The translations under genes and the position numbers were made by a program. Shown piece by piece: positions 1 through 8,068 of a stretch of DNA of 56,700 nucleotides; position 1 is the first letter of the stretch, and every line of letters begins with the position of its first letter. The stretch comes from Pseudomonadota bacterium. GTDB lineage: Bacteria > Pseudomonadota > Alphaproteobacteria > Rhizobiales > Xanthobacteraceae. The stretch is taken from assembly GCA_018971625.1 (NCBI GenBank), contig JAGXAJ010000021.1, positions 1 through 56,700 of the forward strand, read 5' to 3'. The notes beneath the pieces were generated by a model. It searched no databases. It worked only from the letters and a program-made list of their open reading frames with translations, and had not been told where the DNA came from.

Positions 1-1449
1 TCGGCGGATTCCGACGAGGCCGCTTACGGCAACGGCACGGGCGACGAGCCGTCCGGCAACAGCGTCGAGCCAGCCCAGGAGGAGTGGCTGAACCACGATC
101 TCGGCAGCCGCACCGAGATCGAGCAGACCCTCGATACCGGTCTCGACAATGTCTTTTCCGAGGAACCGGCCGAAGCCGCTGCGCGCGCGGCGCGGGATGC
201 GGCCCCGACCGCCTATACCGAATGGGGCGGCGGCGCTTCCAACGATGACGAGTACAATCTCGAAGCCTTTGTCGCGGCCGAGGTTACGCTCGGCGATCAT
301 CTGGCCGAACAATTGGTGGTGGCATTCGCGGCGCCGGCGCAGCGCATGATCGGGCAATATCTGATCGATTTGGTGGATGACGCCGGCTATCTGCCGCCCG
401 ATCTCGGGCAGGCCGGCGAGCGGCTCGGAGCTTCGCAACAGGACGTGGAAGCGGTGCTCGCGGTGTTGCAGAAATTCGATCCGCCGGGCGTCTGCGCGCG
501 AAGCCTGAGCGAGTGCCTGGCGATCCAGCTGCGCGAACTCAATCGCTACGATCCCGCGATGCAGGCGCTGATCGAACATCTCGATCTGCTGGCCAGGCGT
601 GACATCGCAGGCTTGCGCAAACTATGCGGCGTCGATGATGAAGACATCACCGAGATGATCGGCGAGATTCGAAGGCTCGATCCGAAGCCCGGCCTGAAAT
701 TCGGCGCGTCGCGGGTGCAGACCGTGGTGCCTGACGTTTACGTGCGGCCCGGGCCCGATGGCGGCTGGCATGTCGAGCTCAACAATGACACGCTGCCGCG
801 GGTGCTGGTCAATCAGGTCTATTACACGCAGCTGTCCAAGATGACCCGCAAGGACGGCGACAAATCCTATTTCATCGACTGCCTGCAGAACGCGACCTGG
901 CTGGTGCGCGCGCTCGACCAGCGCGCCCGCACTATTCTGAAAGTGGCAACCGAGATCGTGCGCCAGCAGGACGGCTTCTTCACCCATGGCGTGGCGCATT
1001 TGCGGCCGCTCAACCTCAAGGCTGTGGCCGACGCGATCCAGATGCATGAATCGACGGTGTCGCGGGTAACCGCCAACAAATACATGGCGACCAATCGCGG
1101 CAGTTTCGAATTGAAGTATTTTTTCACCGCCTCGATTGCGTCGGCCGACGGAGGCGAAGCCCATTCGGCCGAAGCGGTCCGTCACCACATCAAGCAATTG
1201 ATCGACGCGGAAGACCCGGCGGCGATCCTCTCCGACGACAGCATTGTGGAACGATTGCGCGAAACGGGTATTGATATCGCCCGCCGCACCGTCGCGAAAT
1301 ACCGCGAGGCGATGCGAATCCCATCCTCGGTGCAGCGTCGCCGCGACAAACAAAGCGTGCTTGGTAATCCCCTTTCCGTCCCGCCGGCTCTTCCGACCGG
1401 TCCCGCGACACCGCACCGGCTAGATTGCAAGGCAGCCAAATCGCGATAG
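1..1449 (+). CDS. rpoN: RNA polymerase sigma-54 factor RpoN (5' end outside window)
   Basis: Sigma-54 directs RNA polymerase to -24/-12 promoters of nitrogen and other regulated genes and needs an AAA+ activator. The reading frame is open from base 1, so the N-terminal activator-interacting region lies outside the window. An acidic linker comes first, then the core-binding domain (from about AEQLVVAFAAPAQRMIGQYL), then the DNA-binding helix-turn-helix, and the RpoN box ARRTVAKYRE near base 1280. The last 30 or so residues after MRIPSSVQRRRDKQ are proline-rich and unlike the tail I remember from relatives; see findings. hpf and ptsN follow on the same strand, the usual alphaproteobacterial order linking rpoN to PTS-Ntr. 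Identification is secure; only the C-terminal tail is uncertain. Confidence 0.97.
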   Translation, partial: SADSDEAAYGNGTGDEPSGNSVEPAQEEWLNHDLGSRTEIEQTLDTGLDNVFSEEPAEAAARAARDAAPTAYTEWGGGASNDDEYNLEAFVAAEVTLGDHLAEQLVVAFAAPAQRMIGQYLIDLVDDAGYLPPDLGQAGERLGASQQDVEAVLAVLQKFDPPGVCARSLSECLAIQLRELNRYDPAMQALIEHLDLLARRDIAGLRKLCGVDDEDITEMIGEIRRLDPKPGLKFGASRVQTVVPDVYVRPGPDGGWHVELNNDTLPRVLVNQVYYTQLSKMTRKDGDKSYFIDCLQNATWLVRALDQRARTILKVATEIVRQQDGFFTHGVAHLRPLNLKAVADAIQMHESTVSRVTANKYMATNRGSFELKYFFTASIASADGGEAHSAEAVRHHIKQLIDAEDPAAILSDDSIVERLRETGIDIARRTVAKYREAMRIPSSVQRRRDKQSVLGNPLSVPPALPTGPATPHRLDCKAAKSR

Positions 1450-1484
1450 TGTCGGCAAGTCCAGAACCAAAAGAGGCTCTCATC

Positions 1485-2093
1485 ATGACCCTTCGGATCT
1501 CGGGAAAAAGCATCAGCATCGGCGAAGCGCTGCGTGATCGCGTCAGCGAGCGAACCGAGGAAGTGCTACGCAAATATTTCGACGGCAATTACTCCGGCCA
1601 CATCACGCTTAGCAAGGATGGGTTCGGCTTCCGAACCGATTGCGCGCTGCATCTGGATTCCGGCATCACGCTGGAAGCCGACTCCAATGCGACCGACGCC
1701 TATGCCAGCGCCGACCAGGCGTTGCTGATGATGGAGAAGCGGCTGCGCCGCTACAAGAGCCGGCTGAAGGACCGCTCGGCCCGAAAGGCCTATGCGGCTT
1801 CGGCCGCCTTGGCTGAGATGGACGCACCGACGCTGGATGCGCCGAGCTATGTGATCGAGGCGCCGGCGTCCGACGGCGAAGACGAGGTCAACGGCTACAA
1901 TGCCGTGATCATTGCCGAGGCGACAACGTCGCTGCGGCGGCTTTCGGTCAGCGAAGCGGTGATGGAGCTGGATCTGACCGGCGCTCCCTGCATGGTATTT
2001 CAGCATGGCAGCAGCGGCCGGGTGAACATCATCTACCGCCGGGCGGACGGCAATGTCGGCTGGATCGATCCGCCATCGGTCAATGCCGGTTAG
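1485..2093 (+). CDS. hpf: Ribosome hibernation promoting factor, long form
   Basis: The product (202 aa) binds the 30S decoding region and promotes inactive 70S or 100S ribosomes in stationary phase. Residues 1 to about 105 form the S30AE (sigma-54 modulation) domain. A variable linker follows, and residues about 145-200 (NGYNAVIIAEATTSLRRLSV onward to GWIDPP) form the C-terminal dimerisation domain of long-type HPF. The ATG at 1485 is chosen because AAGAGG lies about 8 bases before it and MTLRISGKSISIG is the family N-terminus; the frame stays open upstream but has no ribosome site there. It sits 35 bases after rpoN and is probably co-transcribed. Older annotation calls this gene a sigma-54 modulation protein because of this position. 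Confidence 0.93.
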   Translation: MTLRISGKSISIGEALRDRVSERTEEVLRKYFDGNYSGHITLSKDGFGFRTDCALHLDSGITLEADSNATDAYASADQALLMMEKRLRRYKSRLKDRSARKAYAASAALAEMDAPTLDAPSYVIEAPASDGEDEVNGYNAVIIAEATTSLRRLSVSEAVMELDLTGAPCMVFQHGSSGRVNIIYRRADGNVGWIDPPSVNAG

Positions 2094-2324
2094 GCGGCAA
2101 CCGACAGTGACGCAGTATTGACGCTTTTTGGCCCTGTTCCTATGGTCTGCGCCTGCAAAGACAGGTCAGGAACAGCCTTGCGGCAGTTGGCACCGGTCAT
2201 ACGTTGGAGTAGAAGCCCCGAGCGGGGACCCGGACAATAACCCGCCTCCCCCGCCGATCTTCTTGACGCCGCCGCTTTAAAACCTATTTCGCAACCTGAC
2301 GGCTAATTCACCTCGGAACGCCCA
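2094..2324 (+). promoter_or_regulatory. hpf-ptsN intergenic region, possible ptsN promoter
   Basis: This 231-base gap holds a candidate sigma-70 promoter: TTGACG at 2118-2123 and CTATGG at 2140-2145, 16 bases apart. A small GC hairpin (GCCCCGAGCGGGG) lies near 2215-2227. No open frame of interest is seen. The promoter is a consensus-based guess. Confidence 0.3.
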
Positions 2325-2786
2325 ATGACGATTACCGACCTGGTCGCACCCGAGGCGATTCTCCCGGCATTGAGGGTTAACAGCAAGAAGCAAGCGCTGC
2401 AGGAACTCTCGGCGCGGGCGGCGTTATTGACCGGACAGAACGAGCGCGCCGTGTTCGAGGTGCTGCTGCAGCGGGAGAAGCTGGGAACCACGGCGGTAGG
2501 TTATGGCGTCGCCATCCCGCACGGCAAGCTGCCCAAGCTTGAGAAGCTGTTTGGGCTGTTTGCCCGCCTTGAGCGGCCGATCGACTTCGAGGCAATGGAC
2601 GGCCAGCCAGTCGACCTGATCTTCCTGCTACTGGCGCCGGAAGGCGCCGGCGCCGACCATTTGAAGGCGCTGGCCCGGATCGCGCGCCTGTTACGCGATC
2701 AGGACGTCGCCAAGAAATTGCGCGCCTCGCGCGACGCACAGGCGATCTATTCGGTGCTGGCGCTACCACCCGCGAGCGCGGCGTAG
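2325..2786 (+). CDS. ptsN: PTS IIA-like nitrogen regulatory protein PtsN (EIIANtr)
   Basis: EIIANtr is the terminal phosphate acceptor of the nitrogen PTS (PtsP-PtsO-PtsN). It controls potassium transport, nitrogen and carbon responses by its phosphorylation state and does not transport sugar. The 153-aa length is normal for the family. The phosphorylated histidine is His66 in GVAIPHGKLPKL, and the PTS_EIIA type-2 fold spans nearly the whole protein (LIFLLLAPEGAGADHLKALARI). The gene follows hpf by 231 bases on the same strand. The start at 2325 (MTITDLVAPEAILPAL) fits the family. Confidence 0.95.
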   Translation: MTITDLVAPEAILPALRVNSKKQALQELSARAALLTGQNERAVFEVLLQREKLGTTAVGYGVAIPHGKLPKLEKLFGLFARLERPIDFEAMDGQPVDLIFLLLAPEGAGADHLKALARIARLLRDQDVAKKLRASRDAQAIYSVLALPPASAA

Positions 2787-2989
2787 AACTGGTCCTCCAG
2801 GCAGGCGCCTTCTCGAGCGCCTTTACCCTTCGTAAGGCATCGGACAAAAAAATACGCGGAGTCGGTCCTCGATTTGATCGAGAACATCCCCACGTATTCT
2901 GAATTTCGATGGGAAGGCGTCAAAAACAGCAGCAAGCGCTGCCGTCGATGACACCGGAAGGCCTGTTGTCCGTGCCAGGCAAAAGCCGG

Positions 2990-3256
2990 TTAGTGGACGC
3001 TGACGGCCTGCAGTTCGTTGCTCCATGCATTCGCGATCGCCGCTTCGCGGCTATCGGTCAGCATGATCGGCGTGCCGTCGGCGGCATGCAGCGCGAACAA
3101 CTTCAGGCCGGGTGCGATCCTGGGTGCCTGCGGAAACAGCTCTGGCACGTCCTCGGAACGGACTTGTTTGACATAGGCGATATGGCCTTCGCCCAGATGA
3201 GCCAGCGCCTCGGAAGAGACGCTTTCGGGTTCGAATGTCACATTCACATCACTCAT
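2990..3256 (-). CDS. DUF1150 family protein
   Basis: A small (88 aa) conserved alphaproteobacterial protein of unknown function. Typical features are ALAHLGEGHIAYVKQVRSED and the C-terminal DGTPIMLTDSREAAIANAW. The ATG at 3256 is preferred because AGGAG lies about 9 bases upstream; a longer open frame to 3319 runs into the hsp20 end and has no ribosome site. It lies 49 bases downstream of the small heat-shock gene on the same strand. This hsp20-DUF1150 pairing recurs in alphaproteobacteria, so it is probably co-expressed under heat shock. No catalytic motif is visible. Confidence 0.9.
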   Translation of the reverse strand: MSDVNVTFEPESVSSEALAHLGEGHIAYVKQVRSEDVPELFPQAPRIAPGLKLFALHAADGTPIMLTDSREAAIANAWSNELQAVSVH

Positions 3257-3305
3257 GGTCTCGACTCCTGTTTGAACTAAGCGGTCGAGTCCGCTACTCG
3301 TTCCA

Positions 3306-3731
3306 TTATTCGTGTTCATTGATAGCGATTGTCTTAACGACTTTTTCCGGCTCCGGCCGGGCGAGGTCGATCGACAACAGCCCGTTTTTCAAATCCGCGC
3401 CCAGCACCTGCATCCCCTCCGCCAGCACGAAAGTGCGCTGGAAGTGCCGCGCGGCGATGCCGCGATGGATGTATTGCCGAGGCGTGTCGTCCTGCTGGCG
3501 GCCCCGGATCACAAGCTGGTTTTCCTCAATGGTTACATCAAGTTGGTCACGGGTAAAACCCGCCACCGCCAACGTGATGCGAAGCCGCTCAGGCTGGCCA
3601 TTGCCGCGATCGCAACGCTCGATATTGTAAGGAGGGTAACCGTCGGCGCCTTTGACGACGCGATCAAGCGCACGCTCGATTTCGTCGAACCCAAGCAGGA
3701 ACGGACTGGATAACGAAGGAACACGTGACAT
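3306..3731 (-). CDS. Small heat-shock protein, Hsp20/IbpA family
   Basis: An alpha-crystallin-domain chaperone (141 aa) that holds unfolding proteins for DnaK/ClpB refolding. The crystallin domain spans about residues 33-125 (YNIERCDRGNGQPERLRITL, QLVIRGRQQDD, RHFQRTFVLAEGMQV, NGLLSIDLARPEPE). The N-terminus MSRVPSLSSPFLLGFDEIERALDR is that of rhizobial class A small Hsps. The start at 3731 is set by GAGAGGA about 8 bases upstream. That Shine-Dalgarno is itself paired in a predicted hairpin (see the ROSE entry), and an RpoH-like promoter lies about 90-115 bases upstream of the ATG. It is followed by the DUF1150 gene. Confidence 0.95.
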   Translation of the reverse strand: MSRVPSLSSPFLLGFDEIERALDRVVKGADGYPPYNIERCDRGNGQPERLRITLAVAGFTRDQLDVTIEENQLVIRGRQQDDTPRQYIHRGIAARHFQRTFVLAEGMQVLGADLKNGLLSIDLARPEPEKVVKTIAINEHE

Positions 3732-3811
3732 TACAAAGTCCTCTCGAAGCGACTTTGAGGGGCCCTTGCGGCGCCCCATTTTTGGCAGTTCGACGGTCTG
3801 CCGCCCGGTCA
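3732..3811 (-). promoter_or_regulatory. ROSE-like RNA thermometer in the hsp20 leader
   Basis: The leader, read on the minus strand, folds into three consecutive hairpins: GGCAG/CTGCC (3784-3802), GGGGC/GCCCC (3759-3777) and CAAAGTC/GACTTTG (3734-3757). In the last one the Shine-Dalgarno (AGAGGA) is opposed by UCGCU, with an unpaired G facing the AGGA strand. That is the ROSE consensus U(U/C)GCU with its G bulge. ROSE elements are known upstream of Bradyrhizobium small heat-shock genes; they hide the ribosome site at normal temperature and melt on heating. Pairings were drawn by eye. Confidence 0.8.
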
Positions 3812-3817
3812 ACAGGC

Positions 3818-3847
3818 AATATGGGCATGATTTGGTGCGTGTTCAAG
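3818..3847 (-). promoter_or_regulatory. RpoH (sigma-32) type promoter for hsp20
   Basis: On the minus strand CTTGAA (3842-3847, -35) is followed after 15 bases by GCCCATATT (3818-3826, -10). This closely matches the sigma-32 consensus CTTGAAA-N14-CCCCATNT. It would start transcription near 3811, giving an 80-base leader that contains exactly the three ROSE-like hairpins. Confidence 0.7.
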
Positions 3848-3927
3848 CTGCTCCGGAGCCGCGTAAATCGTCACAGGGTTATTGCGACCAACCCGACGCG
3901 CCTGGTGCGGAGCGGCCGGGCCGGGGC

Positions 3928-4781
3928 CTACAGATCGATCCGCTTGCGGCCATCGGCGCTAAACAAATGCAGCTTGTCGGGCGGGGCGACCGCCCGGAGA
4001 TGCTGGCCGATCCCGGGCGCCTCCGCGCCTGGAATCCGCACGATTACCTCGCCCGGCGGCAGTTCGCCCGGAGTGGCGGTAACGGCTTGTGCGTCACGTT
4101 CGCGCGCGCCGTAGATGAAGGTCTCGGCGCCGACCCGCTCGATCGCCTCCACGGTAAGATCGAATGCGATGCCTTTGCCTAACTCATTCGACACCACAAA
4201 ATCTTCGGGGCGGATCCCCAGGATGCCTCCCTCGCTTGCGCTCGGCAGTTGTGCCTTGATTCCATCCGAGCGAATCGGCAGCAGATTCATCGGCGGCGCG
4301 CCAATGAAGGAAGCGACGAAGGTCGTCGCCGGCTTCCGGTAGATATCGAGCGGGTTGCCGATCTGCTCGACCTAGCCGCTATTCATCACCACGAGTATGT
4401 CGGCAAGCGTCATCGCCTCGAGCTGGTCGTGGGTCACGCGGATGGAGGTGGTTTTCAAGCGCTGCTGCAATTTGCGGATCTCCACCCGCATCGTGATGCG
4501 CAGCTTGGCATCGAGATTGGATAGCGGTTCGTCGAACAGGAACACCTTCGGCTGCCGCACGATGACCCGGCGCCCATTGCGACGCGCTGGCGCTGGCCGC
4601 CCGACAACTGACCTGGTTTGCGTTGAAGCATGGCGCCAAGCTCGAGAATCCACGCGGCCTCCTCGACCCGGGTCTTGATCTCGGGCTCGCCGATGCCGCG
4701 GTTGCGCAGGCCATAGGCCATGTTGTTGTAAACGCTCATATGCGGATAGAGCGCGTAATTCTGGAACACCATGGTCGCAAT
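3928..4781 (-). pseudogene. Remnant of a UgpC/MsmK-type sugar ABC transporter ATPase
   Basis: The remnant reads in pieces from 4781 downward: [20 protein letters not shown] (Q-loop), then the signature [13 protein letters not shown], then a frameshift near 4570. The next frame carries Walker [16 protein letters not shown] and the H-loop [13 protein letters not shown]. An in-frame TAG follows MNSG near 4373, after which the same frame continues as [19 protein letters not shown] into the TOBE domain ([10 protein letters not shown] to RKRIDL, ending 3928). The N-terminal part with Walker A is absent. One frameshift, one nonsense codon and a missing P-loop make it non-functional. No permease or binding-protein genes are adjacent. 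Confidence 0.88.
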
Positions 4782-4930
4782 CAACGTCTCGATCTCGACT
4801 GTGGCATAGCCGAATTCGGAAAGTACTTCCGAGCGGTGTTGACTGAATTTCGGTGGCGTGCGGCGCAGGCCGGGCTGGTTGCGTGCCAACCGGATCGGGA
4901 AGGCGACCCCCTCGTACCGATCCTGTTCGA
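4779..4930 (-). pseudogene. Probable C-terminal remnant of a CaiB/BaiF CoA-transferase
   Basis: In frame with, and directly upstream of, the ABC remnant is a stretch reading [35 protein letters not shown] and ATVEIETLI. This resembles the closing segment of family III CoA-transferases (PFPIRLS..PG..R.PP..GQH..EVL.E.GY....I..L). The match is from memory and short. It joins the ABC ATPase text at about 4779, where neither gene would naturally end or begin, so it looks like a deletion junction. Upstream of about 4930 no recognisable coding remains before the tRNA gene. Confidence 0.55.
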
Positions 4931-5071
4931 TGACGTGGTCGCGATGGGAGGCATTGTGCGCTGGCGAGCGCCGGAAATTGCCATGGCTCGAATTGGCGGT
5001 GCGGGTATGCTCGGCGATCCGACGCTTCACACTTGCCTGGCTGCGCCACGCGCAATACGAAAGGAGAAGCG

Positions 5072-5147
<76 letters not shown>

Positions 5148-5162
5148 GTAGCACTATGATCT

Positions 5163-5208
5163 GAGCACGATCCAGCGGGAAAGACGCTACCGCTTTCGGC
5201 TCATGCTC
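5163..5208. repeat. Degenerate palindromic intergenic repeat
   Basis: A 46-base imperfect inverted repeat starts GAGCACGA and ends TCATGCTC (7 of 8 outer positions pair), with further partial pairing inside. It resembles, in degenerate form, the dispersed palindromes built on GAGCATGATCC that I remember from Bradyrhizobium chromosomes. It lies just upstream of the tRNA-Ala gene. Confidence 0.35.
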
Positions 5209-5264
5209 TCCGCACGCCTTGGGCGACGCGCGGGCTAAATTCTGAACACAGTTCAGGACCGATC

Positions 5265-5690
5265 TCAAGTCTCCTCGTCGCCGCCGACGTCGCCGATGAT
5301 GTCTGTGACGTCCTCGTCACCTTCTTCCTCGTCGGCGATGAAGGTGGAATCGTCATCGTCGTCGTCTTCGATCGTCTCGTCGATCTCGATGTCGTCTTCC
5401 GACTCTGGAACGACGGCCTTGACCTTGCCGGTGTTCTCTTCGGCGTCGGCTTCCTCAAGCGGCACCAACTCTTCGGCTTCGGCGGGCTCCGGCGTGGCTT
5501 CGGCAGATGCGGCTGCCGAAGCGGCCGCGGCGCGCGCAGCGGCGTCGGCGCGAGTTCGCGGCGTCGGCACCGGCGCAATCGGCACGACCTCTCCGGTGTA
5601 GGGCGAAACCACCGGATTTTTGTTGAGGTCGTAAAACTTCTTACCCGTGGTCGGGCAAATGCGTTTGGTTCCGAGATCGGATTTGGCCAC
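5265..5690 (-). CDS. TIGR02300 family protein with acidic tail
   Basis: An alphaproteobacterial conserved protein (141 aa) of unknown role. The N-terminal block [20 protein letters not shown] followed by [19 protein letters not shown] is the family signature. In many relatives this block has two CPxCG knuckles and could bind zinc; here only one cysteine remains. The middle is alanine-rich. The C-terminal half is extremely acidic, with runs of Glu and Asp ([19 protein letters not shown]). The GTG start at 5690 is preferred because AGGA lies about 9 bases before it and the family begins at this residue; the frame is open upstream to 5831 without support. It is divergent from aroA. Confidence 0.85.
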   Translation of the reverse strand: MAKSDLGTKRICPTTGKKFYDLNKNPVVSPYTGEVVPIAPVPTPRTRADAAARAAAASAAASAEATPEPAEAEELVPLEEADAEENTGKVKAVVPESEDDIEIDETIEDDDDDDSTFIADEEEGDEDVTDIIGDVGGDEET

Positions 5691-5835
5691 GTGTGGAATC
5701 CTGGGAATTTTTTGAAAAACGGTCTTCACTTGGCTAGTTGCCGCGCCGCTGTCAATAGCCGCTTTGCGGATACGGACGGTAGCGTGACGCGGTGCGCCCC
5801 ATGTGTTACCTGCGGCCCGCGGAGAGGACACAATC

Positions 5836-7185
5836 TTGACCTATTCAGACCATCCCGCCAATCGCGCGACCCCTCTGGAGGCTCGGTCCAGTGGTCCCCT
5901 GTCCGGGAAAATCCGGGTGCCCGGTGACAAGTCGATCTCGCACCGCGCCCTTATCCTGGGCGCGCTAGCAGTCGGCGAAACCAGGATTTCGGGTCTGCTG
6001 GAGGGCGAGGACGTCCTCAATACCGCCAAGGCGATGCGGGCGCTTGGCGCCAAGGTCGAACGGTCAGGCGATTTCGCCTGGTCGGTGCGCGGAGTCGGGG
6101 TCGCGGGCTTCGCCCAACCACCGGTTCCGCTCGATTTCGGCAATTCCGGCACCGGCTGCCGGCTGGTAATGGGCGCGGTGGCGGGCTGCCCGATCACGGC
6201 GATATTTGACGGCGACGCATCGCTGCGTGGCCGGCCGATGCGGCGAATCCTCGATCCCCTCGAATTGATAGGGGCAAAAGCCAGCGCCTGCGGCGAGGGC
6301 GGTCGCCTGCCGCTGACCCTGAATGGTGCGCGCGATCCGCTGCCGATCCTCTACCGCACGCCGGTGGCGTCCGCGCAGATCAAATCCGCAGTGCTGCTGG
6401 CGGGCTTGGCTGCGCCGGGAGTCACCACGGTGATCGAGGCCGAGGCGAGCCGCGACCATACCGAACGGATGCTGAGACATTTCGGCGCGCAGATCGTCTC
6501 GAAGGTGGAAGGCCCGCACGGCCGCAACATTGCACTGACCGGCCAGCCCGAACTGCATGGCGCCGAGGTCGTGGTGCCGGCCGATCCGTCGTCCGCGGCG
6601 TTTCCGGTGGTTGCGGCGTTGATCGTCGAGGGCTCCGACGTGATCCTTTCCGACGTCATGACCAATCCGCTGCGCACCGGGCTGTTGACGACGCTGCGCG
6701 AGATGGGCGCCTCGATCGAGGAAAGCCACGTTCGTGGCGATGCCGGTGAGCCAATGGCCCAGCTTCGCGTCCGTGCCTCGCAATTGCGCGGCGTCGAGGT
6801 ACCCGCCGAGCGCGCGCCGTCGATGATCGATGAATATCTGGTGCTGGCGGTCGCGGCCGGTTTTGCCGAAGGCACCACCGTCATGCGCGGCCTGCAGGAA
6901 CTGCGCGTCAAGGAAAGTGACCGGCTGGAGGCCACGGCCGCGATGCTGCGGGGCAACGGCGTCAAGACCGAGATTGACGGCAACGATTTGATCGTCGAAG
7001 GCAAGGGCCATGTCGAAGGCGGCGGTCTCGTCGCCACCCATATGGATCACCGGATCGCGATGTCGGCGCTGGTGATGGGACTGGCATCGGATAAGCCGGT
7101 CAGGGTCGATGACACCGCCTTTATCGCCACCAGTTTCCCCGATTTCATTCCGATGATGCGCTCGCTGGGAGCGGAGTTCGCATGA
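5836..7185 (+). CDS. aroA: 3-phosphoshikimate 1-carboxyvinyltransferase (EPSP synthase)
   Basis: EPSP synthase joins shikimate-3-phosphate and phosphoenolpyruvate, the sixth step of the shikimate pathway. The start is TTG at 5836, eight bases after GGAGAGG; an ATG at 5803 lacks a ribosome site. The product is 449 aa. Motifs include [31 protein letters not shown] and LRVKESDRL. The first three are class II EPSP synthase motifs, but the fourth (NPTR in the CP4 enzyme) reads NPLR. The substrate loop is FGNSGTGCR, with glycine where CP4 has alanine. The stop overlaps the cmk start (ATGA), so aroA and cmk are translationally coupled; rpsA follows. Confidence 0.96.
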   Translation: MTYSDHPANRATPLEARSSGPLSGKIRVPGDKSISHRALILGALAVGETRISGLLEGEDVLNTAKAMRALGAKVERSGDFAWSVRGVGVAGFAQPPVPLDFGNSGTGCRLVMGAVAGCPITAIFDGDASLRGRPMRRILDPLELIGAKASACGEGGRLPLTLNGARDPLPILYRTPVASAQIKSAVLLAGLAAPGVTTVIEAEASRDHTERMLRHFGAQIVSKVEGPHGRNIALTGQPELHGAEVVVPADPSSAAFPVVAALIVEGSDVILSDVMTNPLRTGLLTTLREMGASIEESHVRGDAGEPMAQLRVRASQLRGVEVPAERAPSMIDEYLVLAVAAGFAEGTTVMRGLQELRVKESDRLEATAAMLRGNGVKTEIDGNDLIVEGKGHVEGGGLVATHMDHRIAMSALVMGLASDKPVRVDDTAFIATSFPDFIPMMRSLGAEFA

Positions 7186-7820
7186 TCATCGCCATCGATG
7201 GACCGGCCGCTTCCGGAAAGGGCACGTTGGGCAAGCGCCTGGCCCACCATTATGGTTATCGTCATCTCGATACCGGCGTGATCTATCGCGCCGTCGCCAA
7301 GGCGTTGCTGGATATCGGCGCTGATCTAACCGATGAGGCCCGCGCGGTTGCCATGGCCCTGGAACTCGACCCGGAAAAATTCGGCGATCCCGTGCTGAAG
7401 ACGCAAAAAGTAGGCGAGGCCGCCTCGGTGGTGTCGGCAATCCCGACGGTGCGTGCGGCGCTGGTCAATTTCCAACGGCAGTTCGCGGAAGGTCCGCCCG
7501 GGGCGGTGCTCGATGGTCGCGACATCGGTACCGTGATCTGCCCGAACGCCGACGTGAAGATTTTCGTCGTTGCTGATCCCAAAGTCCGCGCCCGCCGTCG
7601 CACTTTGGAAGCGAGGGCCCGCGGCGAGGATGCCGACGAGGCGCTGGTGCTGGCCGATATCCTCAAACGTGACGAACGCGACCAAAATCGCGCCACCGCG
7701 CCTTTAAAGGCGGCTGCCGATGCTCACTTGCTTGATAATTCGCATTTGGATATAGAAGGCGGTGTCCGGGCCGCCATCGACATTATCGAGGCCGTCCGAG
7801 CGGGCCGCCAGCGGGTTTGA
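7182..7820 (+). CDS. cmk: Cytidylate kinase
   Basis: The enzyme phosphorylates CMP and dCMP to the diphosphates, salvaging pyrimidine nucleotides from RNA and lipid turnover. The 212-aa length is normal. The P-loop is [15 protein letters not shown] (residues about 6-20), followed by [11 protein letters not shown], the conserved [20 protein letters not shown] and a lid with [13 protein letters not shown]. The start ATG overlaps the aroA stop by 4 bases. The aroA-cmk-rpsA order is widespread in proteobacteria. Confidence 0.96.
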   Translation: MIIAIDGPAASGKGTLGKRLAHHYGYRHLDTGVIYRAVAKALLDIGADLTDEARAVAMALELDPEKFGDPVLKTQKVGEAASVVSAIPTVRAALVNFQRQFAEGPPGAVLDGRDIGTVICPNADVKIFVVADPKVRARRRTLEARARGEDADEALVLADILKRDERDQNRATAPLKAAADAHLLDNSHLDIEGGVRAAIDIIEAVRAGRQRV

Positions 7821-7957
7821 ACGCTTCAGAACAAAGCGCTTCGGGCAAAAACCGTTGTCGTCATTGGAGGAATGCCCGCTCCAGGCTCCTGAAGTCGACA
7901 AGCTCGGTTCAGGTTCCGGATCATCAAACGTATCGAACGTGCAGGCATGCTGCCGGC

Positions 7958-7985
7958 CCGCCTTTGCGCCTTACGCAAAAGGCGG
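7958..7985 (+). promoter_or_regulatory. Stable hairpin in the cmk-rpsA spacer (rpsA leader)
   Basis: CCGCCTTTGCG and CGCAAAAGGCGG pair around a CCTTA loop with a single bulged A. No run of T follows, so it is not a classical terminator. It stands 83 bases before the rpsA ATG inside a 248-base spacer. Leader structures of rpsA commonly take part in S1 autoregulation, which is a possible role here (inference). Confidence 0.4.
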
Positions 7986-8068
7986 TCGTTAGGGTTTGCG
8001 GATCCCTGACACCTCACGTGCGATAGGCCCTTTAACCCGAACGGCCGGCGATCCCGCATGGAGAACAA

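Noticed and set aside
2795..2830. Possible terminator after ptsN
   Set aside because: A GGCGC/GCGCC stem exists, but the stem is short and the T run weak; not enough to call.
3652..4182. Plus-strand open frames between hsp20 and the ABC remnant
   Set aside because: They cross the hsp20 leader and pseudogene on the opposite strand; nothing conserved.
5242..5256. CTGAAC/GTTCAG hairpin after the TIGR02300 gene
   Set aside because: Six-base stem without a real T tract; may be chance.
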